Shown piece after piece: positions 28,628 to 41,109 of a stretch of DNA of 64,000 bases. Source of the stretch: Enterobacter sp. Ag1 (GTDB lineage Bacteria > Pseudomonadota > Gammaproteobacteria > Enterobacterales > Enterobacteriaceae); the NCBI GenBank assembly GCA_000277545.1, contig AKXM01000055.1:62001-126000 (forward strand), in the 5' to 3' direction. The first letter of the stretch is position 1. Each line of letters begins with the position of its first letter. The translations under genes were made by a program, and so were the position numbers. The notes below the pieces were generated by a model, which ran no database searches, was not told where the DNA came from, and saw only the letters and a list, made by a program, of their open reading frames with translations.

Positions 28628-28770
28628 TTATTCACTCCCGCCTCGCTGTTTTCGTCTTTTCAGACCTGTTCAAAATTTCTGATGATCATCATCATGCTTA
28701 TCTGAGTTCTTCCCACAAAAATTGGGCGTAATCTGTGTGTATTGAATCTTAGCCATTTAAGGACACCATC

Positions 28771-29559
28771 ATGACAAGCCCACGTATGCCCGCGCTGTTC
28801 CTTGGCCACGGTAGCCCGATGAACGTGCTGGAAGATAACCGCTATACCCGCGCCTGGGCTCAGCTCGGCGAAACGCTGCCGCGGCCAAAAGCGATTGTGG
28901 TGGTGTCGGCCCACTGGTTCACCCGTGGAACGGGCGTGACCGCGATGGAAGCGCCGAAGACGATTCACGACTTTGGTGGTTTTCCTCAGGCGCTGTATGA
29001 CACGCATTACCCGGCACCTGGCTCGCCTGAGCTGGCGCAGCAGCTGGTTGAATTATTGGCACCAACGCCGGTGGCGTTAGATAAAGAGGCATGGGGCTTT
29101 GACCACGGCTCGTGGGGAGTGCTGATCAAGATGTACCCTAACGCGGATATCCCGATGGTGCAGCTGAGCATTGACAGCACGAAGCCGGCAGCCTGGCATC
29201 TGGAGACTGGCCGCAAACTGGCCACGCTACGTGACCAGGGCATTATGCTGGTGGCGAGCGGTAACGTGGTGCATAACCTGAGAACTGCGCGCTGGCACGG
29301 TGAAAATACACCTTACCCCTGGGCTGAGTCGTTTAACGACTATGTTAAAGCCAACCTGACCTGGAAGGGGCCTGCGGAGGAGCATCCGCTGGTGAACTAT
29401 CTCAGTCATGAAGGCGGTTCACTGTCTAACCCGACGGCGGAGCATTTCCTGCCGCTACTTTATGTCCTGGGCGCGTGGGACGGCAAAGAGCCGGTGACGA
29501 TTCCGGTCGACGGCATAGAGATGGGATCGCTAAGTATGCTGTCGGTTGTGGTAGGATAA
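28771..29559 (+). CDS. ygiD: YgiD, LigB-type extradiol dioxygenase (DODA-like)
   Basis: 262-aa member of the class III extradiol ring-cleaving dioxygenases. Likely metal ligands lie in FLGHGSPMN, VVSAHWFT and ASGNVVHNLR. E. coli YgiD has this length and has been described as a 4,5-DOPA extradiol dioxygenase in vitro; the physiological substrate is unsettled. AAGGA precedes the ATG at 28771. In E. coli zupT separates ygiD and ribB; here only about 180 bp does. Confidence 0.93.
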   Translation: MTSPRMPALFLGHGSPMNVLEDNRYTRAWAQLGETLPRPKAIVVVSAHWFTRGTGVTAMEAPKTIHDFGGFPQALYDTHYPAPGSPELAQQLVELLAPTPVALDKEAWGFDHGSWGVLIKMYPNADIPMVQLSIDSTKPAAWHLETGRKLATLRDQGIMLVASGNVVHNLRTARWHGENTPYPWAESFNDYVKANLTWKGPAEEHPLVNYLSHEGGSLSNPTAEHFLPLLYVLGAWDGKEPVTIPVDGIEMGSLSMLSVVVG

Positions 29560-29561
29560 AC

Positions 29562-29587
29562 AAAAAAGCGCCCAATGGGCGCTTTTT
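29562..29587. terminator. Bidirectional terminator between ygiD and ygiC
   Basis: AAAAAA, stem GCGCCCA / TGGGCGC with almost no loop, then TTTTTT. It serves both convergent genes. Confidence 0.85.
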
Positions 29588-29594
29588 TAATGCT

Positions 29595-30755
29595 CTATTC
29601 CACAAAGATATGCGGATAGAAACGGGAAAGATCCTGCGTAATAAGCTCGCGATCCTCACGAATCCCGATCCCTGCAGGCTGATCGTTAATAAGCCAGCTG
29701 CCAATCAGCGTATAGCTGTCGCCGAATTTTGGTAGCGGATAGAACTGCTGGACGATCATGCCTTCTTCGCCGTACGGCCCGTCAACGCGCGCGATCTCCT
29801 GGCCATTCTCGATGATCTTCACGTTGGCGCCTTCGCGGGAGAAGATTGGCTTCACGACGTATTTTTCCATCGGCGGGAAGTTATCTTCGGCGAAATAAGC
29901 CGGCAGCAGGTTAGGGTGGCCCGGGAACATCTCCCACAGCATCGGCAGCAGGGCTTTGTTGGAGATAATGCTTTTCCAGGCTGGCTCCAGCCAGCGCACG
30001 CCGGCATCTTCCAGCTTGGTGGAGAACATCTCGCGGAGCATGAATTCCCACGGGTAGAGCTTGAACAGGTTGCTGATAACCTGATCCTGCAGGTCGGTAA
30101 ACTGACCTTTTTCGCCGAGGCCAATTTCCTCGATAAACAGGAACTCACTGGCGACGTCAGATTCGGCGGCGCAGTCCTGCAGATACTGCACGGTGCCGCG
30201 ATCTTCTACCGTGTCCTGACAGCAGGCAAAGTGCAGCAGATTGAAACCATGCTGCTGCTTGAGTTCGGCGAAACGTTCGATCAGCTTTTCCTGCAGGCTG
30301 TTGAACTGGTCTGCGCCTTCGGGCAGATTGCCCGCCGCCACCTGATCTTCAAGCCAGATCCACTGGAAGAAAGCCGCTTCATACAGCGACGTTGGCGTAT
30401 CGGCATTGTTTTCCAGCAGCTTGGGTTCACCCACGCCATCCCACGCCAGATCCAGGCGGGAATAAAGGGAGGGCTGCTGGCTGCGCCATGATTGGCGAAC
30501 AAATTCCCAGGTGTGTTTCGGAATGCGGAAACGGGCCATTAGCTCGTCGCTGGCCACCACTTTTTCCACAACCTGCAGACACATTTGATGCAGCTCGGCG
30601 GTGACCTCTTCCAGGCGTTCAACCTGAGCCAGCGTGAGCTTGTAATAGGCGTCTTCACACCAGTACGGCTCCCCGTACATGGTGTGAAAATTGAAGCCGT
30701 ATTCCGTGGCTTTTTCGCGCCAGTCCGGGCGTTCAACGAGAGAAACTCTTTCCAT
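29595..30755 (-). CDS. ygiC: YgiC, glutathionylspermidine synthase-like ATP-grasp protein
   Basis: 386-aa protein of the GSP_synth/ATP-grasp family. Visible ATP-grasp parts include [20 protein letters not shown] and the late segment [19 protein letters not shown]. The N-terminus ([28 protein letters not shown]) is typical. It is probably a C-N ligase acting on a peptide or polyamine; no substrate is established. It follows ygiB by six bases and closes the tolC-ygiB-ygiC string. Confidence 0.92.
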   Translation of the reverse strand: MERVSLVERPDWREKATEYGFNFHTMYGEPYWCEDAYYKLTLAQVERLEEVTAELHQMCLQVVEKVVASDELMARFRIPKHTWEFVRQSWRSQQPSLYSRLDLAWDGVGEPKLLENNADTPTSLYEAAFFQWIWLEDQVAAGNLPEGADQFNSLQEKLIERFAELKQQHGFNLLHFACCQDTVEDRGTVQYLQDCAAESDVASEFLFIEEIGLGEKGQFTDLQDQVISNLFKLYPWEFMLREMFSTKLEDAGVRWLEPAWKSIISNKALLPMLWEMFPGHPNLLPAYFAEDNFPPMEKYVVKPIFSREGANVKIIENGQEIARVDGPYGEEGMIVQQFYPLPKFGDSYTLIGSWLINDQPAGIGIREDRELITQDLSRFYPHIFVE

Positions 30756-30761
30756 GATTTA

Positions 30762-31439
30762 TCAGCCGCCCATCGAACGGCTGCTGCCGGAGGTGGCGCT
30801 GCTGCGCTGCATGGTGGATTGCTTGGCCACTGACTCACCAAAGCCGCCGCGAGTCACCGTTGAGGTGGTCGCAGGTTTTGGTGCCATCGCACTTTTCGGA
30901 ACGGTTGTCGTCCGGCCTGGGGTGGCCGCGCCGTAGCTTTTACCGCTGGCATCGGCGTACTTGCCGTAAGCCGGGCTGGCCGGGTTTTTTGAGGTAAACA
31001 GCGGCTGCTGCGCAAAGCCCGCGCCGCCGCCCATCAGACGGCCCATCATGTAGCCCGCCATCAGCGGCATCCAGAAGCTGCCGCTTTGCTGCGGTTGAGC
31101 CTGAGCCTGGCTTTCGCCGGCAAGGCTTGCCTGAGCAGGGGCTGGCTGGCACTGGCCTTCGCCAAACTCGGCCACGCAGGCTTCACGGGAAGCGTACTTC
31201 GGTGCCGTGCGCTCGGCTTCTTTCAGAGCGTTATTATAGGCGGTGGTACATTCCGCGCTTTTGCTCGGGTTTGCCTGCGAGCAGTCGTCCGCGTTTTGGT
31301 ACATTGAGACGGTTTCGTCGCTTTGTTCACAGCCGGCCAGCATAAAGACGGCGGTGACCGCCAACGCCACCGGCGTTAAATGGCGTGCGTTCCAGCTTTT
31401 GCGGAACGATGAATGATTTATATTTTTTGTCCGTTTCAT
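30762..31439 (-). CDS. ygiB: YgiB, DUF1190 lipoprotein
   Basis: 225-aa protein with a lipoprotein signal ([12 protein letters not shown], lipobox LAGC with the cysteine near residue 36). The DUF1190 core has [24 protein letters not shown] and [14 protein letters not shown], followed by a glycine/methionine-rich stretch ([16 protein letters not shown]) and a Ser/Thr-rich tail. It lies between tolC and ygiC as in E. coli. Function unknown; a cell-envelope role linked to TolC is suspected. Confidence 0.92.
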   Translation of the reverse strand: MKRTKNINHSSFRKSWNARHLTPVALAVTAVFMLAGCEQSDETVSMYQNADDCSQANPSKSAECTTAYNNALKEAERTAPKYASREACVAEFGEGQCQPAPAQASLAGESQAQAQPQQSGSFWMPLMAGYMMGRLMGGGAGFAQQPLFTSKNPASPAYGKYADASGKSYGAATPGRTTTVPKSAMAPKPATTSTVTRGGFGESVAKQSTMQRSSATSGSSRSMGG

Positions 31440-31561
31440 TTAATCAGTCCTGAGCCCAGTAGGTTTGGTGCTAAGGATAGGGGATGAGCGGTTGAAATTG
31501 AAGCGATGTTGGCCTGTTGGCAGGAGATCTTTACGTTGCCTTACGTTCAAACGCGAGACAG

Positions 31562-31588
31562 AAAAAAAGGGGCGTAAAAATACGCCCC
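31562..31588 (-). terminator. Rho-independent terminator after tolC
   Basis: On the minus strand: stem GGGGCGTA / TACGCCCC followed by seven T, 20 bp past the tolC stop. Some read-through is expected if ygiBC are co-transcribed. Confidence 0.85.
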
Positions 31589-31608
31589 TTTCGTTAGCAT
31601 TCCGGCGA

Positions 31609-33093
31609 TTAATTAGCGAATGGGTTCGCTTTTTTCCCGCTGGTGGCCGCAGCCGGAGTGGCATGAGTTGCCTTAGTGGAAGCCGTCGCTGGCGCGGTGT
31701 TGTAACCGTCAGCGCGGGCATCCTGCTCTGGGGTTTCCGGCGCAACGCTGTCCGCAGAGGTTGAAACCGGTTTGCCCAGCGTATTGTTCAGCGCAATCAG
31801 ATCTTGCTCGTTCAACGTACCCAACGCTGATTTAATATTCAGCTGGTTAATCAGGTAGTTATAACGTGCGCTGGAGAGTTGCTGTTTGGCGTTATACAGC
31901 GTGGTGGTCGCATCCAGCACGTCAACGATAGTACGGGTACCCACCGAGTAACCGGCTTCCATCGCATCCAGGGAGCTTTGCGCAGACACCACGGCCTGTT
32001 TGTAAGCGTTGATGGTGCTGATAGAGGCGTTCACGTTATTAAAGGAAGAACGCACGGTCTGTACCACGCTGCGGTGCGCGCTTTCCAGCTGCTCGCTGGC
32101 ACCCACAAAGTTGTACTGAGCCTGTTTAACCTGAGAGTTAACCTGGCCACCCTGGTACAGCGGCAGGGAGAAGCTCAGGCCAACCTGGTTCTGCCCTTTA
32201 TAGCTGTTGTCATACTGCGAATTGCCGGAAGTTTTAGAACCATTGTAGCTGCTGTTAGTGACGCCGCTGGATGCGTTCAGGCTCAGCGTCGGCAGATGAC
32301 CATCTTCAGCCAGGCGAATTTGTTCGCGCGCCAGATCCTGGCTCAGGCGAGCCTGAAGCAGGCTAAGGTTGCGTTTTTCAGCATCTTTTAGCAGGTTGTT
32401 GACCGCATCTGGCTTGCTGGTTTTGAAACCGTCTACGTTCAGAGAAGCCAGGCTCAGATAGTCGTTCCCGGTGACCTGACGCAGTGATTCCACCGCGTTG
32501 TCCAGGTTATTACGGGCGGTGACTTCATTCGCCAGCACGGTGTCGTACTGCGCGCGGGCGTTCTGCACGTCAGTGATGGCGACCAGGCCTACGTTAAAGC
32601 GCTGAGTGGTTTGATCCAACTGGCGGTAAATGGCCTGTTTCTGCGCTTCAGTATAGGAAAGCGCGTCAATGGCGCTCAGCACGTTGAAATAGGCTGTGGC
32701 CGTGTTCAGGATCAGAGACTGCTGATCGGTCTGGAAGCTGACGTCCTGAATCCCTGCGGTTTTTTCCTGCAGGCTCAGTGCGCGCCATTTCGACATATCA
32801 AAAATGGTTTGCGTCAGCTGTAACGTTGCGCTGGTCGTGTTGGAGTTAATACCGTTAGAGTCGCGGAAACCGTTACCGTAGGTGTAATCTGCACCCAGGC
32901 CCAGCTGTGGCAGTAATGGGCTGCGTGCTTCATTAATTTTTTCGAATGCGGCGTCACGGTCAGCAGCGGATTTACGCAGGTCCGGGTTGCTGGTGCGCGC
33001 CTGTTGATAAACCTGCAGCAGGTTTTCTGCCTGGCTCATGGCGCTGAAACCCGTTAGGCTCAGACCGATAAGAATGGGGAGCAGTTTCTTCAT
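31609..33093 (-). CDS. tolC: Outer-membrane channel-tunnel TolC
   Basis: 494-aa trimeric outer-membrane exit duct for efflux pumps and type I secretion. Signal peptide MKKLLPILIGLSLTGFSAMSQA, mature start ENLLQVYQQARTSNPDLRKS. The two structural repeats of the barrel-and-helix fold are intact (ARSPLLPQLGLGADYTYGNG; VGLSFSLPLYQGGQVNSQVK). The start at 33093 has AAGGA six bases upstream; an ATG two codons earlier lacks spacing. The C-terminal tail, rich in Ala/Thr, differs from E. coli, which is the usual variable part. Confidence 0.97.
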   Translation of the reverse strand: MKKLLPILIGLSLTGFSAMSQAENLLQVYQQARTSNPDLRKSAADRDAAFEKINEARSPLLPQLGLGADYTYGNGFRDSNGINSNTTSATLQLTQTIFDMSKWRALSLQEKTAGIQDVSFQTDQQSLILNTATAYFNVLSAIDALSYTEAQKQAIYRQLDQTTQRFNVGLVAITDVQNARAQYDTVLANEVTARNNLDNAVESLRQVTGNDYLSLASLNVDGFKTSKPDAVNNLLKDAEKRNLSLLQARLSQDLAREQIRLAEDGHLPTLSLNASSGVTNSSYNGSKTSGNSQYDNSYKGQNQVGLSFSLPLYQGGQVNSQVKQAQYNFVGASEQLESAHRSVVQTVRSSFNNVNASISTINAYKQAVVSAQSSLDAMEAGYSVGTRTIVDVLDATTTLYNAKQQLSSARYNYLINQLNIKSALGTLNEQDLIALNNTLGKPVSTSADSVAPETPEQDARADGYNTAPATASTKATHATPAAATSGKKANPFAN

Positions 33094-33185
33094 TTGCATT
33101 CCTTGTTGTGAAGCAGAATTATTTTGTTTAACGCCGACAGGAGTCAAAGATGATCGCCGATTCTACAGATTCCGTCAGCCGGGCA

Positions 33186-33204
33186 GGTTGGCGTAAAGTG
33201 CCAT
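33186..33204 (-). promoter_or_regulatory. Candidate marbox (MarA/SoxS/Rob site) upstream of tolC
   Basis: On the minus strand, ATGGCACTTTACGCCAACC agrees with AYnGCACnnWnnRYYAAAY at every defined position but one. It lies about 95 bp upstream of the tolC ATG in the tolC/nudF divergent region. E. coli tolC is known to be activated by MarA, SoxS and Rob. Confidence 0.65.
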
Positions 33205-33305
33205 CTACCTTAATTTTCACCAATCTACCACATCAAAATTGAAAGGGCAGTTACGCAGGGTTGAAATCGCCCGGCCAGCGCCCATTTGTCATCAGGACAT
33301 CATCT

Positions 33306-33938
33306 ATGAACAAGTCAGAAAAGCTAGAGGCTACTTTCGCCAAAAAGGATGTAGAAATTATTGCACGGGAAACGCTTTATCGTGGCTTTTTTTCACTCGA
33401 TCTTTATCGTTTTCGTCATCGTTTATTCAACGGCGAAATGAGTGGCGAAGTCAGGCGCGAAATTTTTGAACGCGGTCACGCTGCGGTGCTGCTACCCTAT
33501 GACCCTGTGCGTGATGAAGTCGTGCTGATAGAGCAGATTCGTATCGCGGCCTGGGACACCAGCGAAACTCCATGGCTGTTAGAAATGATCGCCGGCATGA
33601 TTGAAGAGGGCGAAAGCGTAGAAGATGTTGCGCGTCGTGAAGCCGTAGAAGAAGCTGGCCTTGCTGTGGGCCGAACCAAACCGGTTCTGAGCTATTTAGC
33701 CAGCCCCGGCGGCACCAGCGAAAGGTTGTCTATTTTAGTCGGAGAAGTGGATGCCACTCAGGCCAAAGGTATTCATGGCCTGGTGGAAGAAAACGAAGAT
33801 ATTCGTGTTCATGTGGTGAGCCGGGAGCAGGCTTACCAGTGTGTCGAAGAGGGGAGCATCGACAACGCGGCGACGGTCATCGCTTTGCAATGGCTGCAGC
33901 TGCATTATGAGCAACTAAGAAAAGAGTGGAATCACTGA
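33306..33938 (+). CDS. nudF: ADP-ribose pyrophosphatase NudF
   Basis: 210-aa Nudix hydrolase that splits ADP-ribose to AMP and ribose 5-phosphate. The Nudix box GX5EX7REUXEEXGU is intact in [41 protein letters not shown] precedes it as in E. coli. The start at 33306 ([19 protein letters not shown]) fits the family length; 15 upstream in-frame codons are not conserved. First gene of nudF-yqiB-cpdA-yqiA-parE. Confidence 0.95.
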   Translation: MNKSEKLEATFAKKDVEIIARETLYRGFFSLDLYRFRHRLFNGEMSGEVRREIFERGHAAVLLPYDPVRDEVVLIEQIRIAAWDTSETPWLLEMIAGMIEEGESVEDVARREAVEEAGLAVGRTKPVLSYLASPGGTSERLSILVGEVDATQAKGIHGLVEENEDIRVHVVSREQAYQCVEEGSIDNAATVIALQWLQLHYEQLRKEWNH

Positions 33939-33940
33939 TT

Positions 33941-34366
33941 ATGAAGCGCTATACCCCTGACTTCCCCGAAATGATGCGTTTGTGCGAAACCAACTTCGCG
34001 CAGCTGCGCCGTCTGTTGCCGAAAAATGATGCAGCGGGCGAAACGGTAACCTATCAGGTTAATAGCGCCAGATATCGATTAACTATTTCAGAATCAACAC
34101 GTTATACCACCCTGGTGGAAATAGAACAAACGCACCCCTCGGTGAGTTACTGGAGCCTGCCGTCAATGTCGGTCAGGCTGTATCACGACGCGATGGTCGC
34201 GGAAGTGTGTTCAAGCCAGCAGATCTTTCGCTTCAAAGCGCGATATGATTATCCGAATAAAAAGTTGCATCAACGCGACGAAAAGCATCAAATTAACCAG
34301 TTTCTTGCTGATTGGCTGCGCTACTGTTTAGCGCATGGAGCAATGGCCGTGCCTGTGTATACCTAG
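33941..34366 (+). CDS. yqiB: YqiB, DUF1249 family protein
   Basis: 141-aa cytoplasmic protein of DUF1249 ([43 protein letters not shown]). It starts two bases after the nudF stop. A GTG at 33926 would overlap nudF and add five residues; the ATG is preferred from the family start. Conserved next to cpdA in enterics, with no settled function. Confidence 0.92.
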   Translation: MKRYTPDFPEMMRLCETNFAQLRRLLPKNDAAGETVTYQVNSARYRLTISESTRYTTLVEIEQTHPSVSYWSLPSMSVRLYHDAMVAEVCSSQQIFRFKARYDYPNKKLHQRDEKHQINQFLADWLRYCLAHGAMAVPVYT

Positions 34367-34511
34367 TTTTTTTAGGGTTGAGGACGGTTAACGGCACAAC
34401 GCCCTGAATAAATGGATGATATTGATACCCTGAATGAATCGAGCTGCCGCCTGGATATCAGCAGCTTAAGTGTGGTGGGTAGTAAGTGTGCGTGAAACCT
34501 AAGGACACCAT

Positions 34512-35339
34512 TTGGAAAGCCTGTTAACCCTTCCTGTGGCCGATGGAGGCCGAATCAGGATATTGCAAATAACCGATACCCATTTGTTCGCTGGAAAGAA
34601 CGAAACGCTGCTCGGGATTAATACCTGGAAGAGCTATCAGGCGGTGCTGACCGCTATTCTGGCCGAACAGCGTGCCTGCGACTTACTGGTGGCAACCGGG
34701 GATTTGGCCCAGGATCACAGCGTGGAGGCTTATCAGCACTTTGCTGAAGGAGTCTCCCGCATTTCTGCGCCTTGCGTTTGGCTGCCGGGTAACCACGATT
34801 TTCAGCCTGCAATGTTTAACGCTCTGCAGGAAGCGGGTATTTCCCCGGCCAAGCGCGTTTATATCGGCGATCGCTGGCAAATCTTGCTGCTGGACAGCCA
34901 GGTCTTTGGCGTTCCCCACGGTGAACTGAGCGACTATCAGCTGGAATGGCTTGAGCGTCAGCTGGCTGCGGCTCCAGAGCGTCACACCCTACTTTTGCTG
35001 CATCATCATCCTCTTCCTGCCGGCTGCAGCTGGCTGGATCAGCACAGCCTGCGCAATGCTGCCGCACTGGATGCCGTGCTTAAGCCCTGGCCGCAGGTGA
35101 AAACGCTGCTTTGTGGGCACATTCATCAGGAACTGGATCTCGACTGGAACGGTCGCAGAATGCTGGCCACGCCTTCGACATGCGTCCAGTTCAAACCTCA
35201 CTGCGCCAATTTCACGCTCGACACCATTGAGCCGGGATGGCGCTGGCTCGATCTTTATCCTGACGGCAGCCTGACGACGGAAGTTTGCCGTTTGCACAGC
35301 GGTAAATTCAGTCCTGACACGGCTTCTGAGGGTTATTAA
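34512..35339 (+). CDS. cpdA: 3',5'-cyclic-AMP phosphodiesterase CpdA
   Basis: 275-aa calcineurin-like metallophosphoesterase that hydrolyses cAMP and so tunes CRP activity. Metal motifs: ITDTHLF (DxH), ATGDLAQD (GD), LPGNHDFQ (GNHD), LLLHHHPL and CGHIHQELD. It starts at TTG 34512 ([13 protein letters not shown]): AAGGA lies six bases upstream and the N-terminus agrees with E. coli CpdA. Stop and next start share a base with yqiA (TAATG). Confidence 0.95.
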   Translation: MESLLTLPVADGGRIRILQITDTHLFAGKNETLLGINTWKSYQAVLTAILAEQRACDLLVATGDLAQDHSVEAYQHFAEGVSRISAPCVWLPGNHDFQPAMFNALQEAGISPAKRVYIGDRWQILLLDSQVFGVPHGELSDYQLEWLERQLAAAPERHTLLLLHHHPLPAGCSWLDQHSLRNAAALDAVLKPWPQVKTLLCGHIHQELDLDWNGRRMLATPSTCVQFKPHCANFTLDTIEPGWRWLDLYPDGSLTTEVCRLHSGKFSPDTASEGY

Positions 35340-35914
35340 TGCCTGCGTTACTGTATCTGCACGGGTTTAATAGCTCTCCGGCCTCCGCGAAAGCGACCCG
35401 TTTTAAGGCGTGGCTGGCTCAGCATCATCCTGAAATTGAGATGATTGTGCCTCAGTTACCGCCTTATCCGGCAGAGGCTTCCGAACTGCTAGAGTCGCTG
35501 GTGCTCAAACGTGGAGGAGAGCCACTGGGCATTGTGGGGTCTTCCCTCGGCGGTTATTACGCGACCTGGCTTTCGCAGTGCTTTACGCTGCCTGCGGTAG
35601 TGGTTAACCCGGCGGTTCGCCCTTTTGAGCTGCTTGTGGGTTACCTTGGTAAAAACGAGAACCCCTACACCGGGCAGCAATATGTGCTAGAGTCACGCCA
35701 TATTTACGATCTGAAAGTCATGCAGATTGACCCGTTGGAAGCGCCAGACCTGATTTGGCTGCTGCAACAAACGGGCGATGAGGTGCTTGATTACCGCCAG
35801 GCCGTAGCCTACTACGCGCTCTGCCGCCAGACGGTGAAACCCGGTGGCAATCATGCCTTCACGGGCTTCGAAGATTATTTCACACAGATTGTCGACTTCC
35901 TCGGCTTGCGCTGA
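35339..35914 (+). CDS. yqiA: YqiA, alpha/beta-hydrolase esterase
   Basis: 191-aa small esterase of the UPF0227 family. [15 protein letters not shown] forms the oxyanion region, the nucleophile serine lies in [15 protein letters not shown] (GxSxG), and the catalytic histidine is probably in GGNHAFTGF near the end. It overlaps cpdA by one base, so translation is coupled. Natural substrate unknown; E. coli YqiA hydrolyses short acyl esters. Confidence 0.93.
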   Translation: MPALLYLHGFNSSPASAKATRFKAWLAQHHPEIEMIVPQLPPYPAEASELLESLVLKRGGEPLGIVGSSLGGYYATWLSQCFTLPAVVVNPAVRPFELLVGYLGKNENPYTGQQYVLESRHIYDLKVMQIDPLEAPDLIWLLQQTGDEVLDYRQAVAYYALCRQTVKPGGNHAFTGFEDYFTQIVDFLGLR

Positions 35915-35956
35915 GGCCTGACGGCCGATTTCCTGTTTCGCTATCTGAATGAATAA

Positions 35957-37852
<1,896 letters not shown>

Positions 37853-37871
37853 ACGTTTTTCTCCAAAACGT

Positions 37872-37900
37872 AAAAGGGATGGCTCAGGCCATCCCTTTTT
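37872..37900. terminator. Bidirectional terminator between parE and ygiN
   Basis: AAAA, stem GGGATGGC / GCCATCCC with loop TCAG, then TTTTT. Confidence 0.88.
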
Positions 37901-37917
37901 GCATTCTCAGACGCCAG

Positions 37918-38235
37918 TTACTTCACGGCTTCTTCGAGAATGCGGATATGCACTTCCAGCACGTCGTCTTTCACGCGGGCGCTATGTTCTTTCATGTGGG
38001 CCGTCTCAAGATGGGCTTCCAGATGCGCAACGCTTTCCCATTTTTCCAGCATGAAGATGGAGTCCGGGGCGGTAGTCTGGAACGCGACCTGGGCGTTATG
38101 ATCGACCAGCGGCGCGTAGCCGTGGCAGCCTTCTTCCTTCAGCACGGTTGGAATAATTTTCTCAAACGCTGCAATTACCGCCTGGCGATGGTGTGACCCA
38201 GGGCGTGTACGAATTTCTGCAATCACTGTCAGCAT
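37918..38235 (-). CDS. ygiN: Quinol monooxygenase YgiN
   Basis: 105-aa ABM-fold protein (MLTVIAEIRTRPGSHHRQAV; MLEKWESVAHLEAHLETAHM). In E. coli YgiN oxidises menadiol and forms a quinone cycle with the neighbouring MdaB. It lies 30 bp downstream of mdaB in the same direction. Confidence 0.95.
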   Translation of the reverse strand: MLTVIAEIRTRPGSHHRQAVIAAFEKIIPTVLKEEGCHGYAPLVDHNAQVAFQTTAPDSIFMLEKWESVAHLEAHLETAHMKEHSARVKDDVLEVHIRILEEAVK

Positions 38236-38265
38236 GACTAACTCCTTATGTTATCCGGCAAACAG

Positions 38266-38847
38266 TTAAGCAAAAATACCAGCCAGATGCTTGCGATATT
38301 CTGCTACATAATGTGGCACATCAGGTGCCTTGATGACGTCATTAGCGATAAAGGTTGGCAGCCCTTCCATGCCCAGAAACTGGTTAGCCTTGTGGAATGG
38401 AAGATAAACACCGTCTACGCCAACGCCATGGAAAAACTGATCTTTTTCGGTGAAAGCTTCTAAAGGTGCGTTCCAGGTCAGGGACATCATGTAGGTTTTG
38501 CCCTGAATCAGGCCGCCGGAACCATATTTTTTAGAGGCGTCTGAACGGGTACGGCCGTCGCTGGCATACAGCGAACCGTGGCCTTCGGTGAACACATCGT
38601 CAATGTACTTTTTGACCGTCCACGGGGCGCCCATCCACCAGCCCGGCATCTGCCAGATGATGCTGTCTGACCAAAGGAATTTCTCAACTTCCGCTTTAAC
38701 GTCATATTCGCTGTCTGCGCGGGTGACCTGGACATCATGCCCGAGGTCGCGCAAATAGCTTTCCGCGACTTCGGTCATGGTGTCATTAAGCTGGCCGTTG
38801 GAATGACCGAATTTTTTACCGCCGTTGATAATCAGGATGTTGCTCAT
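38266..38847 (-). CDS. mdaB: NADPH:quinone reductase MdaB
   Basis: 193-aa FAD flavoprotein (modulator of drug activity B). Conserved segments: MSNILIINGGKKFGHSNGQL, IIWQMPGWWMGAPWTVKKYIDDVF and DQFFHGVGVDGVYLPFHKANQFLGM. Reduces quinones by two electrons and protects against oxidative stress. Probably an operon with ygiN. Confidence 0.96.
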   Translation of the reverse strand: MSNILIINGGKKFGHSNGQLNDTMTEVAESYLRDLGHDVQVTRADSEYDVKAEVEKFLWSDSIIWQMPGWWMGAPWTVKKYIDDVFTEGHGSLYASDGRTRSDASKKYGSGGLIQGKTYMMSLTWNAPLEAFTEKDQFFHGVGVDGVYLPFHKANQFLGMEGLPTFIANDVIKAPDVPHYVAEYRKHLAGIFA

Positions 38848-38963
38848 TGTTAGCCCTTAAATAATTACGTTTGCTAATCATTATAATGAGAACCTTACTG
38901 TGAAAAAATGACCAGGATGTGCAAAGACTTTTGCTGCACGAGCAATAATCCGGCTGAAATTTC

Positions 38964-40325
38964 TCAGTTCCAACGGATGCGAACCCTAAAACCACCGCTT
39001 TCTGCGTTGCCGAAAGTTGCCCGCATACCGTGCAACGCCGCAATTCGACTAACGATTGACAACCCCAGCCCGCTGCCGGTTTTTAGCTGCCCTGGTGGGC
39101 GAAAGAAGCGTTCCCCCAAAGAGGCAAGATATTCAGGGTTCACGCCCGGTCCATTGTCGATAACCTCAAGCTCATTCTCCTTAAGTACGACGTTCACAAC
39201 GCTGCCTGCAGGGCTGTAGCGGACGGCGTTATCAATGATATTGCGCAACATCAACCCAAGCAGAAGTGGCTGAACGAGCTGGATGACTGGTTTTTCCGGC
39301 ATCTGCAGGTGGATATCAATATGCTCTCGCTGGGCCGCGTGCCAGGCTTCCATCACGCTTTCCTGAAGCAGAGTCTGCAGTGACACGTCCTGGACATCAT
39401 TCAGTTCAGCCAGAGAGTCCAGCCGGGAAAGCGTCAGCAGCTGTTCAACAAGACGGGAGGCTCGGTCAATGCCCTGATGAAGCTGGTTCAGCGCTTGCTC
39501 TCTGACTTGGGCATCATCTTCCGCCAGTTGAGCCACCTCTGCCTGTACCTTCAGGGCCGCAAGCGGGGTTCGGAGTTCGTGGGCGGCATCGGACGTAAAG
39601 CGCCTTTCACGCTGCATAAATGCTTCTGTACGCTCAAAGAGCTGATTTAAGGCATCCACAAGGGGCCTGACTTCCAGCGGGAGAGGCTGAGTCTCGAGTC
39701 TGCTGTTGTCACCGGGGGGGCGACGCTGTAGTTTTTGCGCCAGTTTTCGCAGCGGTGCCAGCTCTCTGCTGACTAACCCAATCAGCAGGACCAGCATCAG
39801 CGGCAGTGCTATTAACCAGGGCGTGAGCTGAGCGGACACGATATCCAGAGCCATATCGTTCCTGTAGTCCCACTCCTGACCGACCACGATACGATAACGA
39901 CCATCAGGCGTTGTCAGCCAGACCAGACGCCAGAGATCGTCATCATCATCGAGTTGCCCATCAGTAAATCCGTCCCTATGCCATGAATAGATCAGTCCTT
40001 TACCGCTGTCGCCGTCATTGAGCACAAGCCTGCCCTCAGCGGTAAAAATGGCGAAGGCTAATGTGTCATCATCGAGCTTACCGCGATGTTTTTTCAGAAT
40101 GTTTTTACTGCGAGGAAGCTGTGGCTCGGCGCTGTTTGCGCCATCGAAATCCAGCACGCTTAGCCGCTTAGCAAAAAGCAGTTGTTGGGTATCGAAGAGC
40201 TTGTTGAGCGATTTACGGGCTTCATACCAAGCGGCGGCACTGGCAAAGGCTGCTGCTGCAAGGGTCAGCACTATAAAGCCTACGGTCAGGCGTGTGCGTA
40301 AGCTTTTGGTCAACGTTCTTAGCAT
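38964..40325 (-). CDS. qseC: Sensor histidine kinase QseC
   Basis: 453-aa inner-membrane kinase. TM1 about 12-33, a periplasmic sensor (about 34-160), TM2 about 168-187, HAMP, then the phospho-histidine H249 in [18 protein letters not shown]-binding boxes are [11 protein letters not shown] (N), VIDNGPGV (G1) and [12 protein letters not shown] (G2). E. coli QseC responds to AI-3 and catecholamines. A poly-aspartate run (QLDDDDDLW) marks the periplasmic part. It overlaps the qseB stop by seven bases. Confidence 0.95.
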   Translation of the reverse strand: MLRTLTKSLRTRLTVGFIVLTLAAAAFASAAAWYEARKSLNKLFDTQQLLFAKRLSVLDFDGANSAEPQLPRSKNILKKHRGKLDDDTLAFAIFTAEGRLVLNDGDSGKGLIYSWHRDGFTDGQLDDDDDLWRLVWLTTPDGRYRIVVGQEWDYRNDMALDIVSAQLTPWLIALPLMLVLLIGLVSRELAPLRKLAQKLQRRPPGDNSRLETQPLPLEVRPLVDALNQLFERTEAFMQRERRFTSDAAHELRTPLAALKVQAEVAQLAEDDAQVREQALNQLHQGIDRASRLVEQLLTLSRLDSLAELNDVQDVSLQTLLQESVMEAWHAAQREHIDIHLQMPEKPVIQLVQPLLLGLMLRNIIDNAVRYSPAGSVVNVVLKENELEVIDNGPGVNPEYLASLGERFFRPPGQLKTGSGLGLSIVSRIAALHGMRATFGNAESGGFRVRIRWN

Positions 40326-40981
40326 GCCTCACCTAACGTATAGCCGATGCCGTGTACGGTGCGAATAAAACCGCTGCCCAGCTTTTTACGGAGATGATGG
40401 ATGTGAACTTCAAGGGCGTTGCGCGAGACTTCATCGTCCCAGCTATAGATTTTTTCCTCGATCAGTGTACGTGGCAGAACACGCCCGACATTACGCATAA
40501 GCAACTCGAGTAAAGCGAATTCCTTAGGCTTTAGCTGTAGAGGCTCGCCGTTGAGAGATACCGTATGGTTTGCCGGAGAAAGTACGACATTTCCGTGGGT
40601 AATCTCTGGCTGCGCGTGGCCGTGCGCCCGGCGGATGAGTACCTGCAACCGCACTGCCACTTCTGTCAGGGCGAATGGTTTGCAAAGGTAGTCGTCCGCA
40701 CCCAGCTGCAATCCTTCAATGCGCTCTTCCAGCGAGTCTCTGGCAGTCAGGATCAGTACGGGCTGACTGTGCCCCTCTTTACGCCAGGCGCGCAGAATAT
40801 CCAGGCCATCCATGCCCGGGAGACTGAGATCCAACACTACGGCGTCGTAGGGGGCCAGGCCAAGTGCGGCTTGCCCCTTTGGCCCATCGCTAAACCAGTC
40901 AACTGCAAACCCCATTTTGATTAATCCGGCTTTAATGCCGTCACCAATTAGTGGGTCATCCTCAATAAGTAACAGGCGCAT
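40319..40981 (-). CDS. qseB: Response regulator QseB
   Basis: 220-aa OmpR-type regulator. Receiver with acidic pair in [12 protein letters not shown], phospho-acceptor D51 ([13 protein letters not shown]) and lysine in LCKPFAL. The C-terminal winged helix ends [28 protein letters not shown]. The start at 40981 follows GGAGTGCGCC; 32 residues of upstream frame are rejected. It precedes and overlaps qseC. Confidence 0.95.
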   Translation of the reverse strand: MRLLLIEDDPLIGDGIKAGLIKMGFAVDWFSDGPKGQAALGLAPYDAVVLDLSLPGMDGLDILRAWRKEGHSQPVLILTARDSLEERIEGLQLGADDYLCKPFALTEVAVRLQVLIRRAHGHAQPEITHGNVVLSPANHTVSLNGEPLQLKPKEFALLELLMRNVGRVLPRTLIEEKIYSWDDEVSRNALEVHIHHLRKKLGSGFIRTVHGIGYTLGEAC

Positions 40982-41109
40982 GGCGCACTCCTTGTTGCTG
41001 CCGTTAAGACGAGCAGTAAATACCTGTCGTCTTGGTGTGTACAGAAGAAAAGCCTGCTCCTTCGGCAAAGACCGCAAATTTGTAATAAAAAAACACTTCC
41101 TGCCGAGGG

